This document shows, piece after piece, positions 1-11,700 of a stretch of 64,000 bases of DNA (position 1 is the first letter of the stretch; each line of letters begins with the position of its first letter). Position numbers and translations under genes: made by a program. This DNA comes from Blastobasis lacticolella (taxonomy: Eukaryota > Arthropoda > Insecta > Lepidoptera > Blastobasidae), in contig LR990053.1 in NCBI GenBank assembly GCA_905147135.1, forward strand, positions 1,624,501 through 1,688,500, given 5' to 3'. The notes beneath the pieces are model-generated. The model was not told where the DNA came from and searched no databases. It was given only the letters and a program-made list of their open reading frames with translations.

Positions 1-342
1 GTGTTTAGATCGATCGGATAGCCTGCAGGAACCGTGCAAGAGAGATAAATGAGCCTGTTGAAGAGCGGTCTTTAACTTTAGTTAAAATTTTGCATCTGTA
101 CTGAAATCTTAGACCAGTTTTCTTTGGCGCAATTAAGGTATAAGAGCTACATTATGTAATAAATTATAAATTGCAGTTTAGTTATTGGCACTACCTACAA
201 CTTTATAATGTAACTTTAAATTAAATAGAATTAACTGCTGTTGAACTGTATAATTTGTTATTACAAAAAAATTATGCATGCTGTAGGTACCTGCAAGGAC
301 TAGTAAATATGAGTAGGGAGAGCGCAAGCGAACGGTCAATTA

Positions 343-379
343 AAAAATACGGGACCATGACACATGGTCCCGCATTTTT
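343..379. repeat. Short perfect hairpin
   Basis: The sequence reads AAAAATACGGGACCATG, a 3-base loop (ACA), then CATGGTCCCGCATTTTT. The arms are about 17 bp with one mismatch. It is probably the core of a small foldback element. Similarity to a bacterial terminator is coincidental in this eukaryotic context. Confidence 0.6.
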
Positions 380-1232
380 CTTAATAACATACTGGTCATG
401 GCCAAAATGATAGCTGAAATACGGAACGTCCTGTAAAATACAGGACAGTTGGCCAGCCTAGTCCGCGTTGAATTCCAGTTGCAACTTAGTTGCAATTTTC
501 CTGCAATTTCCAATTTTGTTTTCTAATTAACTTTCGTATTCTTTGTGGCTAATCGCACTAAAGTAAAGCAACCAGACTCACTAAACGAAGGAAACTTAAC
601 CATCACGAGAATTTTAACTAATTACCTACAATAAGTAGGAATTACCTATTTACTTATGCCACTGCAGCTCTACTTGAAATTGTTTACGGCGGCATATTGC
701 TATCTGTAGTGGGCAGATAACATTATGCAGTTACATTAAATCAAGTGCAAGGTAGGTATGGTAGGTTAAGGATTGTGCGATATTGTGCAATTTTGTTTAT
801 GTAGAGTAATTAATGAGGTAGGTTACCAAGTAGATACTTTTATGACGTCGGACGGAGCGCCTACTCTAAGTGTAGCGATGCGATGTTTTATTTACCTACA
901 CCACTATGGTGGCAAAAACTTACAGCCCATACAGCCTGCCTGCGGTATGAGGAGGTTCTGTTTGGGAAACACATTTTCAAGCGAACCCTTCTACTACTGA
1001 GCAAACAAGACCAAAACTTAGTGTAGATGAAGAATGAATGATTTATAATTGACCAGAAAAAAAAAACTCCAATTAGTATTGAAGACAGCATCACGACCTA
1101 CCAAAAAACAAGAATTAGATGAACTAGCTTCTCTACAAACACGGAAAGCAATGTGAGCTCCTTTTATACTGGTTCGGCAGGTATATGCTCTCTTCTCTAC
1201 ATAGAAGGGTACAATATAGTTAGCACAGAACT

Positions 1233-1441
1233 GGGGGTCTAAAAAGGCCACATTAGCGTTTCATAATATGATTCATATTAATTCGTCACAAACTTATCTG
1301 CAGCGTCGCTGTTGTTGACATTGACATGAAAATTAATAATGGCGTCAATTAGTTCCAGTACTGGCCACCTGATCAGATAAGTTTGTGGCAGTCTAATATG
1401 AATTATAATATGAAACGCTAATGTGGCCTTTTTAGACCCCC
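1233..1441. mobile_element. Foldback MITE (family E) with a second foldback (family F) inside
   Basis: The outer ends are inverted copies: GGGGGTCTAAAAAGG at 1233 and CCTTTTTAGACCCCC ending at 1441. Similarity continues for about 48 bp per arm. Inside, about 1287-1387, is another inverted pair (CACAAACTTATCTG facing CAGATAAGTTTGTG). A separate copy of this inner unit lies at 14727-14839 without the outer arms, so the inner unit is an independent element that landed in the outer one. No transposase is encoded. Confidence 0.7.
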
Positions 1442-1590
1442 TGTACGTAGCGCCATGTTTGCGAACCGATGGCAGAGTCGGACAGCTGGACGTTTTTTGC
1501 CGCCATTGTTGCACGATGCGCGGGAGTCGCGACGTAACTATGCATGTTAAGGTGCAGAACATTATTGAGTAATTTTATACCTTTTGACGA

Positions 1591-1770
1591 CCTGTGTGGT
1601 TCAGTTGGTTAACATGCCGGTCGCCACGCCGAGGACCCGGGTTCGATTCCCGGCCAAGCAGAAATTTAAATGATGAATTTTAATTTCTGTTACGGGTCTG
1701 GGTGTAGCTGGGGCTAGATGGCGCTGTGTGAATTTGTCCAAGCACATTTATTATTATTGTTTATTTATTA
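1591..1770 (+). mobile_element. tRNA-headed SINE, family A, copy 1
   Basis: It begins with a tRNA-like head containing box-A-like TGGTTCAGTTGGTTAACATG and box-B GGTTCGATTCCC. A body with TTTCTGTTACGGGTCTGGGTG and GGCGCTGTGTGAATTTGTCC follows, then an A/T-rich ATTATT tail. Similar copies lie at 6487, 16383 (both +), 22768 and 53797 (both -). The head cannot form a proper acceptor stem, so it is not a functional tRNA. This copy lacks the central segment found in the longer copies. Confidence 0.75.
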
Positions 1771-2144
1771 TACCTAGCCACCGCTATAGTATTGATCATT
1801 TTGGCGTCAATGTCCCGGTTGTACTCCGCTGATAACCACGGGATTTTAAAGATGAAACGCTGTCTACTTGAGTGGCGATCAAAAAGTCAAAATGAACGAC
1901 ATTGACCAATCGTAGAGCCTAGCCAAAGAGATTGGAAAGTTAGCTACCTTCTTGCCAGTCTAAAGTAACTAACTTTCCAATCACTTTGAGCTACAAAAAG
2001 TCGAAGCCAGGGTCACTAAACAAATTTTTTTTGTGCCATCGACCAAGACCAACAATCGTGGGTCTCCTAAAGCCGTCCTAAATACGTCTAAGCGTTTCGC
2101 TACAAAGTGGAATTTGTCTAGTAAGCTACGTCACCCTCAATCGC

Positions 2145-2215
2145 CAGAAAAAAGAGCCGGACCCTGGGCAGAAGTTGGGACTAACCGCTCGGAAGAAGAC
2201 GATGATCATACAAAG
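2145..2215 (+). mobile_element. LINE-like 3' tail fragment
   Basis: The segment resembles the end at 21410-21515: a GGACCCTGG motif, then GGGACTAACCGCTCGGAAGA, then a GATGAT-type tail. Such 3'-truncated ends with short GAT repeats are typical of RTE-type LINEs in Lepidoptera. Only the tail remains and no coding region is present. Confidence 0.45.
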
Positions 2216-2229
2216 TAAGAATGGTACCT

Positions 2230-2510
2230 ATAGGTTAGGTAAATCATCATCACAGCCCATAATAGTCCACTGCAGGACTTTGGGCCTCTCCCACAAAAGG
2301 GGAGGTTATTGCCATAATCTCCACGCTTGGCAGGCGGGTTGGAGATCGCAGTGTTGCAAACATAACAATGGAAAACGCTGCAGCCCATTTTCCTGTTTAC
2401 GGAGACTCTCTAGAACTTTTGTCTCTAAACATTAGTCGCCTTGTACGACACCAACGAGTGTAAGGGGTTGGTGCTATTGTACTCTACCGGACACCAAACG
2501 GCATAAACGG
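2230..2510. repeat. Dispersed repeat, copy 1 (second at 24975-25235)
   Basis: It contains CCACAAAAGGGGAGGTTATTG, GCTTGGCAGGCGGGTTGGAG and GTAAGGGGTTGGTGCTATT in the same order as 24975-25235. A short fragment in inverse orientation lies near 44960. No coding potential or terminal repeats were seen. The class is unknown; a SINE or LINE 3' region is possible. Confidence 0.6.
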
Positions 2511-2753
2511 TTAGGTAAATACCTGGATACTATTGCCATATCTCTAGGAAACGATACTTGATTATTATTCATAATAATCTAATTGTTAAAGTAGGTCCTT
2601 ATCAAATTCCTGTTGAATATCTGCGAACACAAGGGCCCTTAACACAAGTGCAGTAATTTTGCAGTGTGATAATTATTTAAGAGCTTTGTTTTTGCGATGG
2701 AAGACAACTGGCTCGGATGCAAGTGTTCAGTGAATCGGACGGCTCCAGGCAGG

Positions 2754-5700
2754 ATGGCGGTGTTGCTCTACTGTGAGTGTTTAATCAAATTTTTTTAAAG
2801 CATTGTTTTATACTCGTGTGCCCTTACTGTACTTTAGCATGCGTGCTTTTTAAACCACCAATGCAAAAAGGGGTGTTCAATGATTGACTGAGTTTATTTG
2901 TGTATCTGTCTGGTCCGCTTGGTGTTAATGTCCCGGTTGTGCTCCTGGAGGGCCCGTCTGACTATGATCCAGGATTTGGCAGATCAGGTAATTATAGTGG
3001 ACCGACTGCCGTCCGACCTCCGGGACCCTGTTGCCAGGGGAACCTGACCATTCTATACACAATATTTTAACCCTTAATTCGCTGGGGAAACTGACCAGAT
3101 TGGATGGATATACATATTCAGTCGCTTGAATATTTAGCTTTCCCGTAGGACCATAAGATCGTCGGTTAGAGTTCAACTATAGTACATAACTCGGAACATA
3201 GTGGCACTGGTGTTCGAATCCAGTACTTTTCGCTTACGAGTCGGACCCTTTGACCATTAGATCACCGATGCAAACAGGGATATTATATGGTCGTCTGTGT
3301 GTCTGGATTTTTGATGGACCAATACGATACTGATTCTCGCGATTGGAAGCCAGTTCGGAAGTAGTTTGGAAAACATTCGAGAGCATAATGCTAATTGTAG
3401 ACTTTGTCGGAGATTTACCGATGTCGGGTAGGTTATAGGTACACTGGCTTCCATGATTCTCTCGGATTGACTTGCTGAGATCGAGTATTGCTCTCCTAAG
3501 CGACAAACAATAACGATTTTGGGAAATTGAGCTAACAAATTATGCAGACCTGATACAGCGATAATTATCACTCTACATACGACACTGCCCCGATCCGCGA
3601 ACCATCTAGCATTCCCATTGCAGTTGATAGTAATCCTTACGTAGTATAAAATAAAGTCGCTTTCGGATGCGGGGGACGTGGTCGGACGAACCAAGGTCGC
3701 CGCTAGAACCAACAGTTTTTGAGATAAAGTAGGTAAGTTATACAGAGATACCAGAAAATATTTTGTAATTGTTGTAATTTGTTTGTAAATATTTTTTCTT
3801 GTTTGAAGCAAATAAATAGATAAATGCGAAAGAAATGAAATGAATTTCCCGCCGCTTGTAGGTATAACAGAACTGACTCGCACGCAAGTAAATTCCAGCA
3901 AAGTTAAGAAAATTATAGGTACGAAATTTTAACATGAAAATATGAGTGTAGATAAAATAGTGAACGCAACTGCATAGAATTAGGTATTAAAACACTCGTG
4001 TCAAACTGTAAGCCTCGCATGATAAACAGACACATGTGTTTTAATACCCCCTTTTATACGCGAGTTGCATAAACTATCTACCTACGATTGGATATCTTTA
4101 CTAAATTCGAAAATCAGAAATACTTAGTAAAAGAGGCAGTAGGAAATTGCTTTGGTAAACTAATTACTTTAGCTTTCCATTAGTGAACACACCTGTGGTT
4201 AATTATTAGTGGAATCTTTTCTTGTAGACATATTAATAAATTGCAAATAGGTATAGGTACAAAGTTGCATATGCAATATTTTTAGTAAAACTATGGCTAA
4301 CGATATATTATCGTTAGTAAAGTCCCCAAATGTTTCCCCAAATGTCCATTCCCAAATATTTGTGCTCACAGTTAATAATGACGACAACTGTGAGCCGTTC
4401 TTATTGTGGTAGGTAGCCCTTAAATATCTAACTTATATATTTGAAGCCAACAACCGAAGCCTGGGTAAGTTGTGTATGGCTTGAAATCGATGAGACGCCG
4501 CCAGTAGATCTCCAGCCTCATATTTCATATTTATTCATTGGTAATATTCATTACATGTCAATTGTTGAAGTTATAAAAACCTCACCCACCTCAATGACAG
4601 AGTTTGAGATTTGTCAGGACCGTAGCAAGTGGAATAATGTGGTCTCTGCCTACCTTAAGAGGAAAAGGCGTGACGTTCTGTATGTGTTACAGGAAATGTA
4701 TGTAATCCGTAATTAAGTATATAGAATTCCTAAGAAATTTATGTATACAATGCCTAAAATCGGCACATTTCTTCAAAATGGTTTACATTTCGTAAACAGG
4801 AATCGGAAATGTGTTAATTTCATTATTTTACCGAATCACAGTCAGTCACAGAGGGTTAGGTTACGAGAAGCGAAACGACGAGCATGTTAGTTGTTATGAA
4901 CCAAATCTACAATTTTACGACATGGCCTTTTTTTTTAAATGGCGCGTGTTTGTAAAATGATCCTTGCTACGACTCGAGTGTTTTTTGAGCGCCTGGTCAG
5001 TGGAATTTTCCCGTTAATCATAAAACCAACATAACCTCAAAACATCCTTAGTCGACCATTTAGGAATTGTGTACAATACACATGTGTAGGTTGTCTGGAA
5101 GAGATCACGTTATAAGACCGCCTTTTGTACTGCTTAACATATATTTTGTATTTGTGTCCTTTGGTGTGCACATAAAGAGTTTTATATTGTATTGTACTTA
5201 AATTTCCTAGAAAATGCATACAATTCCTAGATTTCACAAATTTCCGGTAACACATGTATGAGATTGATTACTCATCATACATTTACACACATACCATTGC
5301 CGGTAGCCAACAAACGTCGGTAGTAAAACCAATGGAGCGTGTCACTCAGAGTCAAAGCCTATAATCAGTTGGCAGATCGGTAATTATCGAAACGGAAGCG
5401 CTCAGACAATGGACCTCTTGGCGGGTTTCCCGCGAACTTGACTTTAACTGCAAACACTTAAGTTTTTATGGCTATCATAATTATAATACAGTAAGTAGAT
5501 CGGGTTGATGGTATCGGTTTAATTGATCGAAACATAGTAAGTAGGTGGGCGTCCCGGTTGTGCCGCCCGCGCGAGGGCGCGGGGTCCGTCTTGTCCATGA
5601 TCCAGGATTTCGCAAATCAGGTAATTATAGTAGAGCGACTGCCATCTGACGTCCATGACCTTGTTAACGGGGGAACCTGACCAGATTGGATCATGGTTAC

Positions 5701-8700
5701 AAATTCAGGTGAATGTGTAGGTTTCATCACGATGTTTTCACCGTCACCGTAAAAGCATCGGTTAGTGTTTAACTAATGTACATAACTCAGAAAATATTCA
5801 TTGGTACAATACGGCCCAGGTGTTCGAACCTGGAAGTAGGTGCGCGGAGTAATTCGAAACAAAGGGCCTGTGGGGTGATCGTCAAAGTACCTACCTAGAT
5901 ATACAGGGTGTTTCATAATACATGTATAAAGCCGAAAGGGTGTTAAAGTATAGCTTGCAAAGAGTACACTGGCGACTTCATATTATCCAGACATTAAATT
6001 TTAATTTTTATAAAAAATCTTCGTTTTTAAAGAAAAATAACCATATCGACTACGTTGATGCGCAGCTCTATTTCAAGTTGATGATCCTAGAAGGAGAAGT
6101 TTAACCTTTTAAATTAAAATTACAGTATTTTTTTGTACAGAACCCTCAAACCAAAAAATACAAAACGGCTAATTTAGATCTCCTTAATATCCCATTGCGC
6201 CTAGTACTATGAACTTGAGTGACCTTTTACAACTGATTTCTAGAGATGCGGTCTTTCGTTTTCAAAATGTCGATTATCGACATTGAAAAGGTAAAAGTTC
6301 GATAGTCATTTTCTCGCTTACTATTCCACGCACGAAAAAAATAATTGTACCTATCGTTTTAATACGTTTAGCACTCCATCCAGTTCACGGCTTTATACAT
6401 GTATTATGAAACACCCTGTATATGCAACAATACGGACCGCAACAAAATTAATTGTGTATTAGGAAAACTCGTTTTAAGTCCTGACGATTCTGAGTGGTTC
6501 AGTTCGTTAACATCCGGTCTGGCACGCAGAGCTCCCGGGTTCGATACCCGATTCAGAAATTGATATTATGAATTTTAATTTATGTTACAGATCTGGGTGT
6601 AGTGTGTATAATAGGTAGTTTAAAAAGTATATAAGGAGTTTACCAGTTATCTAACACCCATATCACAAGCTTTGCTTACTTTGGTAGGTGGCGCTGTATG
6701 AATTTGTCCTAGCATATTTTATTTATTTATTATTATTTATTTAAGTCGAACGGATGATCCGTATCATTACATTTCAATATTCATTATTGAAAAAGATTAT
6801 GTATGTTATTTATTGTGAACCACAAAACCGATTTATTAGTTAAGAAAATATTTAAGTATATTTATATTAACGTCGGGCGTTTTCTGACGTTTTCTGTTGG
6901 TTAGGTCTTTTATGAAGGAAAGCGACTTTCTTTCTATTGGCCTAATGAAGTCTATAACATGTGTTCACCAAGTGATACTTCCGTAGTGTTGGCGCTGTGC
7001 GTAGGCGCGCTGTCGGTGGAGGTGCCGCTGCTGCGCGCGCCGCAGCTGCGAGTCAAGCTGGAAGACAACCCTTATGGGGGGCTCAACCTCGTACTGGATA
7101 GGAGTGAGTAACAACTTCAGACTACAAGACTTAACCTAACAAATACTTTTTTATGTCGAAGAAGACAAACAGGTAAGCAGGTCACCTGATGGAATGTGAT
7201 CACCATTGCCTATAGACATTAGCAACTCTTTGACAGAACTTTAAAGAGCAACATCATGACTTAAGAAACGGCGCTTTTCTGGCAATACTAGATAAATCTC
7301 GACAATCATAGCGCTGATTTTCACACTGGTTTTTAGAACACTAGAGAGTCTGATAATGGCATCATCGGCTTTCAACGCGTTGAGACACTTGTCACTGATA
7401 TGAAGCGACCGGAGAGATAAGTGTCACTAAATGCAATTAATCTAAGCAGCGAAAAGAGGATGACTCCGATTGGCGGAAAAATCGTTTTCAGACCATTCTT
7501 AAAAATAGATCATACCATCTCTAGGAAACCCTCATCGCCTTTGATTAAACTACATTTTCCCATTAACAGAGGGCCTATCCGAGGTGATCGCCGTCGTCGG
7601 CCGTCGCACCGGCACAATCAAGGATGTGGTGCAAGATGGCGACGTGGTCATCCAGTTCGCTAACGACACTACAGTGCGGATCACCACGGAGCACGTCACG
7701 GGGAGCCACAACGGATACCTGATGACCTTCACGTGGGAGGCGCCTAAGAGCTCAAGGCTCGAGGACTGCGTTAATCTCGGTAAGGGGTTCTTTATTGTCT
7801 GGGGAGGCACATTGACAAACCGTCCACCTTATGGAAAGCGGCGACCGACCGCCACCGTCACCGGAACATCACAGAGAACCGGATGGCGGCGCCAGAGTAG
7901 TGATGCACACATTTACTATAACCGTCTGTCCATCACTACTTTTGTGCCGTCATCTCGTTCTCGGTAACGGCGACGGTGGACAAACGGCCTAAGGAAGCGC
8001 ATGCGGTGCCAGCATTTGTCGTGCCTGTAGACATGCCTTTTTAAGAACCCTAAGTTATTATACAAAGGAAACAGTTCCGTCGGGAGATCTGGTCAAAAAT
8101 AGGCCTTGAGAGTTCACTTCCAATTCCGTAGATTTCATAAAAACTGTTTCAAAGCCTCAATCTTATCTAACTCGTGATTACCAAGTTCGTAGCAGCAAAC
8201 TTCACAACATATTACCATTACAATCTTCAGGTACAAGCCATTGGTACGGGGGCCCGCAGCAGAAACGCCAATACTGGCCCATCGAGAGACTGGTTCTACT
8301 GGATTACTCTTATATCACGAAGGAAGCTGACAACTGCGGAATCGCAGAGCCTTACTGGCTTAACTCCGAAGGCCTGTTCTACTACTTCGACAAGAAAGTG
8401 CCGCTGTTTATTGATCAGGTAAGGGCGTTACAAAAAGCATTCTCTCCTTGACGTGTCGAATCGTGTCGGGTTAAGTTTTTGAGGATACTCCGCCATAGAT
8501 ACAGCGTTATCCGTGGCCGTGTACAATCCTCGCGTGTACAGCATTGATCAAATGTATTATAATTTTGGTCTTATATCGAATAACAGTGATAAACGTGTAA
8601 ACAACCCTCAGGTAAGTTCATGACCTCTTCTTCATCATTTTTGCGTTATCACGTGAGGAGCAACCTCCAGCTATAGCTTGCTATAAATTTAGCTATACAT

Positions 8701-11700
8701 AAATAACTGAAGTCGTTAGCTATCCAGGCGAACCCCTCTGGCTATACAAAGTCGTTACGTCAGTAAAATTACCCATACGTCTACAATATATCAGAGGAAG
8801 CACAAGGTCAGCAGTGGACTCAACTGTTTCGCGTTGGGTGATGCTGATATTTAGATAGTAGATTTAGTGTCTCCTGACATCTTACTTACATCTTACTTAA
8901 TCGTCGTTTCCCAGAACGACTTGGAGAAGAACGCAGCCTGCTTCATAGCCGAAATCAAGGCTCCTTACTCAAGCAAACGCGACAGGAACGACCTGGTCTA
9001 CGCCATCGGTATATTCGAAGACGCCAGGAAAGCTCACGAATACGCCATCGAGAAATATCTGGATAAACCAACAGGAATACCTGACGAGAGGATGATTAAG
9101 TACCCCATTTGGTCTACTTGGGCTCGGTACAAGAGGGACGTAGATCACGATGTGGTTATGAAATTTGCTGATGAGATCAACAGCTACGGCTTCCCAAACA
9201 GTCAGCTGGAAATCGATGACCTGTGGGAGACATGCTACGGGTCCCAGACTGTTGATGTGGACAGATTCCCCAGTATGAAGAATACAGTAGATGTGCTGAA
9301 AGCCAAAGGTTTCAGGGTCACTATTTGGACGCACCCGTTCATCAATAAGGGATGTGAGCCCTGGTATACTGAAGCCAAAAATAAAGGGTAAGTTATATTT
9401 GATACTCCGTAAGATTGTAAATATTATTATTTTACTCTTTATTGCACAAAACACATTAGAAACATAGTCACAATATAAAGTACAAGGCGAGCTTATCCCT
9501 AAAAGAGACGATCAGAAATATCGTAATTTCGTATCATAAAGGATAGTGTTATGCTCTTCCTACTAATCCTGCTCCTTAATTGCGAAAGCCTTAATGGTTA
9601 AGGGGTACGACTCGTACCCCAAGGTAGCGGGTTCAAACCCAATGCCGCCATGTGTTTCCAGTGACTTTTTTCTGAGTTATATACATTACTTGAACATTAA
9701 CTGATGCTCGTACGGTGAAGGAAAACATCGCGATGAAACCTGCACATTCAGGCAACACATTAATTCCAAGATTTTCATTTTTATTCAGTATCGGTAATAT
9801 GATTTTCGCACTAAATTGTTTTATTTTATTCTACTCTATCACGCCATCCTCAGATACCTAGTAAACTCCGAGTATGGATCAGTGGAGACCAGCTGGTGGA
9901 ACGACAACGAGACCACGACCGCCTACATCGACTTCACGAAGCCGGAAGCCAGGAACTGGTACCTAGAGCGAGTGGCGAAGATAAAGAACTCCTACGGGAT
10001 TGACGGCTTTAAGTTTGATGCTGGAGAGTCGAGCTGGTCACCACAGGTAAGGGTTTTGATGCTCCTTTAGTGATAAACGAGCAGACCAGCCTGTCATAAT
10101 TTTAATTTTATTTTATTATAATGATCAGGGAACTCACTAGCAGGCAACGTGTACCAAGATGAAATGCCGCATGCGGTGTCTCGACGAATACAAATCTAAA
10201 CTTGCATTGCAGTCTGTCACTATGTACATACATAGTGAAAACTTTTAAACTTGGGCATTTAATAGTAACCATCCTCTATTTTCATTGTGTTGAGCCTCCT
10301 CCAAGGCTGGTAAGTTTTGCATACGCATTAATCTCCATGCTTAACAGGCTGATCCATGAAGGAGGCTCCTAATATGATAGTCTACCTATGAAATATTAGT
10401 TGCCATGTGCGACACTCACGAGTGGAAATAATTGGTGGTATTCTACTACGGCAGATTAGTGAAGAATAGTGGTATTCTACACTCCATGGCATATCTTAAT
10501 CATCATTATCCGAGCGGTCAGTCCCAGCTCTTACCAGGGTCCGCTTTCCGCCTAATTTTCCTCCATTTCGCCCGGTCAGTCATCCTCGCGTCGTAAGCCT
10601 CTCATCCGACTCGACCATGTCAATCCATCTCTTCTTGTCTTCTTTAGGCACCTATTTCCCACGTATCTCTGGGGCTTACGCAATACGTGACATGTCTTTT
10701 TTTTATTAGCCTTCGGTGTTCTACTGGCTAAGGCCTCTCCCCAATTTTCCACCTAGACCTATTTGTTGCTAGGTCTCTCCACTCTTTCGTATACGCCGCT
10801 ATTTCGTGGTGCCATGTTTTGTCGAGGCTAACCACGACATGGCATATGTGAGTACTTGAACAAGTTGTTTCCAGATCCCAGTACTGCAAGGCGACATCCG
10901 CGACCAGCCAGGCGTTATCACGGCGGACTACGTGCGCTCCGTCGCGCAGTTCGGACCTATGACGGAAGTCCGGTCTGGATACAGGTATGTCAGTTATCTT
11001 ACTGGTTCTAGCAAATGGACTGTACTGTAAACGGCAGTTCTTTTTATACCACAAAGGTGGCAAACCTTGCGGCTTGCCTGATGGTAAACAGTCACCTCAG
11101 CCTATGGACGTTTGCAATACCAGGGGCTACCCACGCGTTGCCGACCCCGTAAAAAACTTTTCACCCCTTTCTTGAAAAACTCCATGTTGTACTCACCAGT
11201 GAAAACGTCTCCAGGTAGTTCATTCTACAACCTTAGTGTGCGCGGGAGAAAGTTCCTTTGGAACCGGACAGTTCGTGACCAATTTGAACTCCTTGTAAGT
11301 GGCGAGCGGTACGATGATAGAATGTAAGAATGAATTAACCTGGTAGGTACCTACTCCTATAATAATAGTTATCTTAAAGATCGTAGGATGGATGAAGAGG
11401 GATAGAGCCAATCGGCTTATGTTCAGCGGTGGACGTCTAACGTGTGTTGCACGACTTCAATCACGAAACAGCTAAACTGCGTGGGATGAAATTCTTACTC
11501 ATCATCATCATATACATATTTAAAAGTATAGCTCTTTTCGGTGGAGCAATCGCCTCTTTATCTCCTTATAATCCCCGGCGCTCACATTTTCCTTCTAATT
11601 CTTCCAAAATTCAAAAGTTGGGGGAAAGAGAGGAAGATTACTGGACAGTCCTACATTTTTATCGTGATAACAGGAATCTGAGAGACTAAACATGGGAATT

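Larger units (their letters stand above)
1..2690. other. Intergenic, repeat-rich; no gene recognised
   Basis: I see no convincing coding exon upstream of the GH31 gene. Open frames here are short and lack similarity to anything I recognise. The stretch holds a short perfect hairpin (343-379), a nested foldback element (1233-1441), a tRNA-headed SINE (from 1591), a LINE-like 3' tail (about 2145-2215) and a 280-bp dispersed repeat (about 2230-2510) that recurs at 24975-25235. A small inverted repeat lies around 1930-1983 (GATTGGAAAGTTAG facing CTAACTTTCCAATC). Confidence 0.6.
2773..6986 (+). other. GH31 intron 1 (4.2 kb), repeat-filled
   Basis: It separates the 19-nt coding part of exon 1 (donor GTGAGT) from exon 2 (acceptor CCGTAG). 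Contents: two minus-oriented family-B SINEs (about 2917-3270 and 5545-5842), a fragment related to the palindrome at 56593 (about 3600-3700), a LINE-like tail about 4600-4700 (GACCGTAGCAAGTGG), MITE B1 (5904-6418) and SINE-A copy 2 (6487-6745). The remaining sequence is featureless AT-rich DNA with no coding exon that I can support. Confidence 0.65.

Noticed and set aside
3257..3901. 214-codon minus-strand frame in GH31 intron 1
   Set aside because: It is made from a SINE and repeat sequence, has low-complexity composition, and shows no similarity that I recognise.
7584..7967. 127-codon plus-strand frame
   Set aside because: Only 7570-7779 of it is coding (GH31 exon 3); the remainder lies beyond a clear GTAAGG donor.
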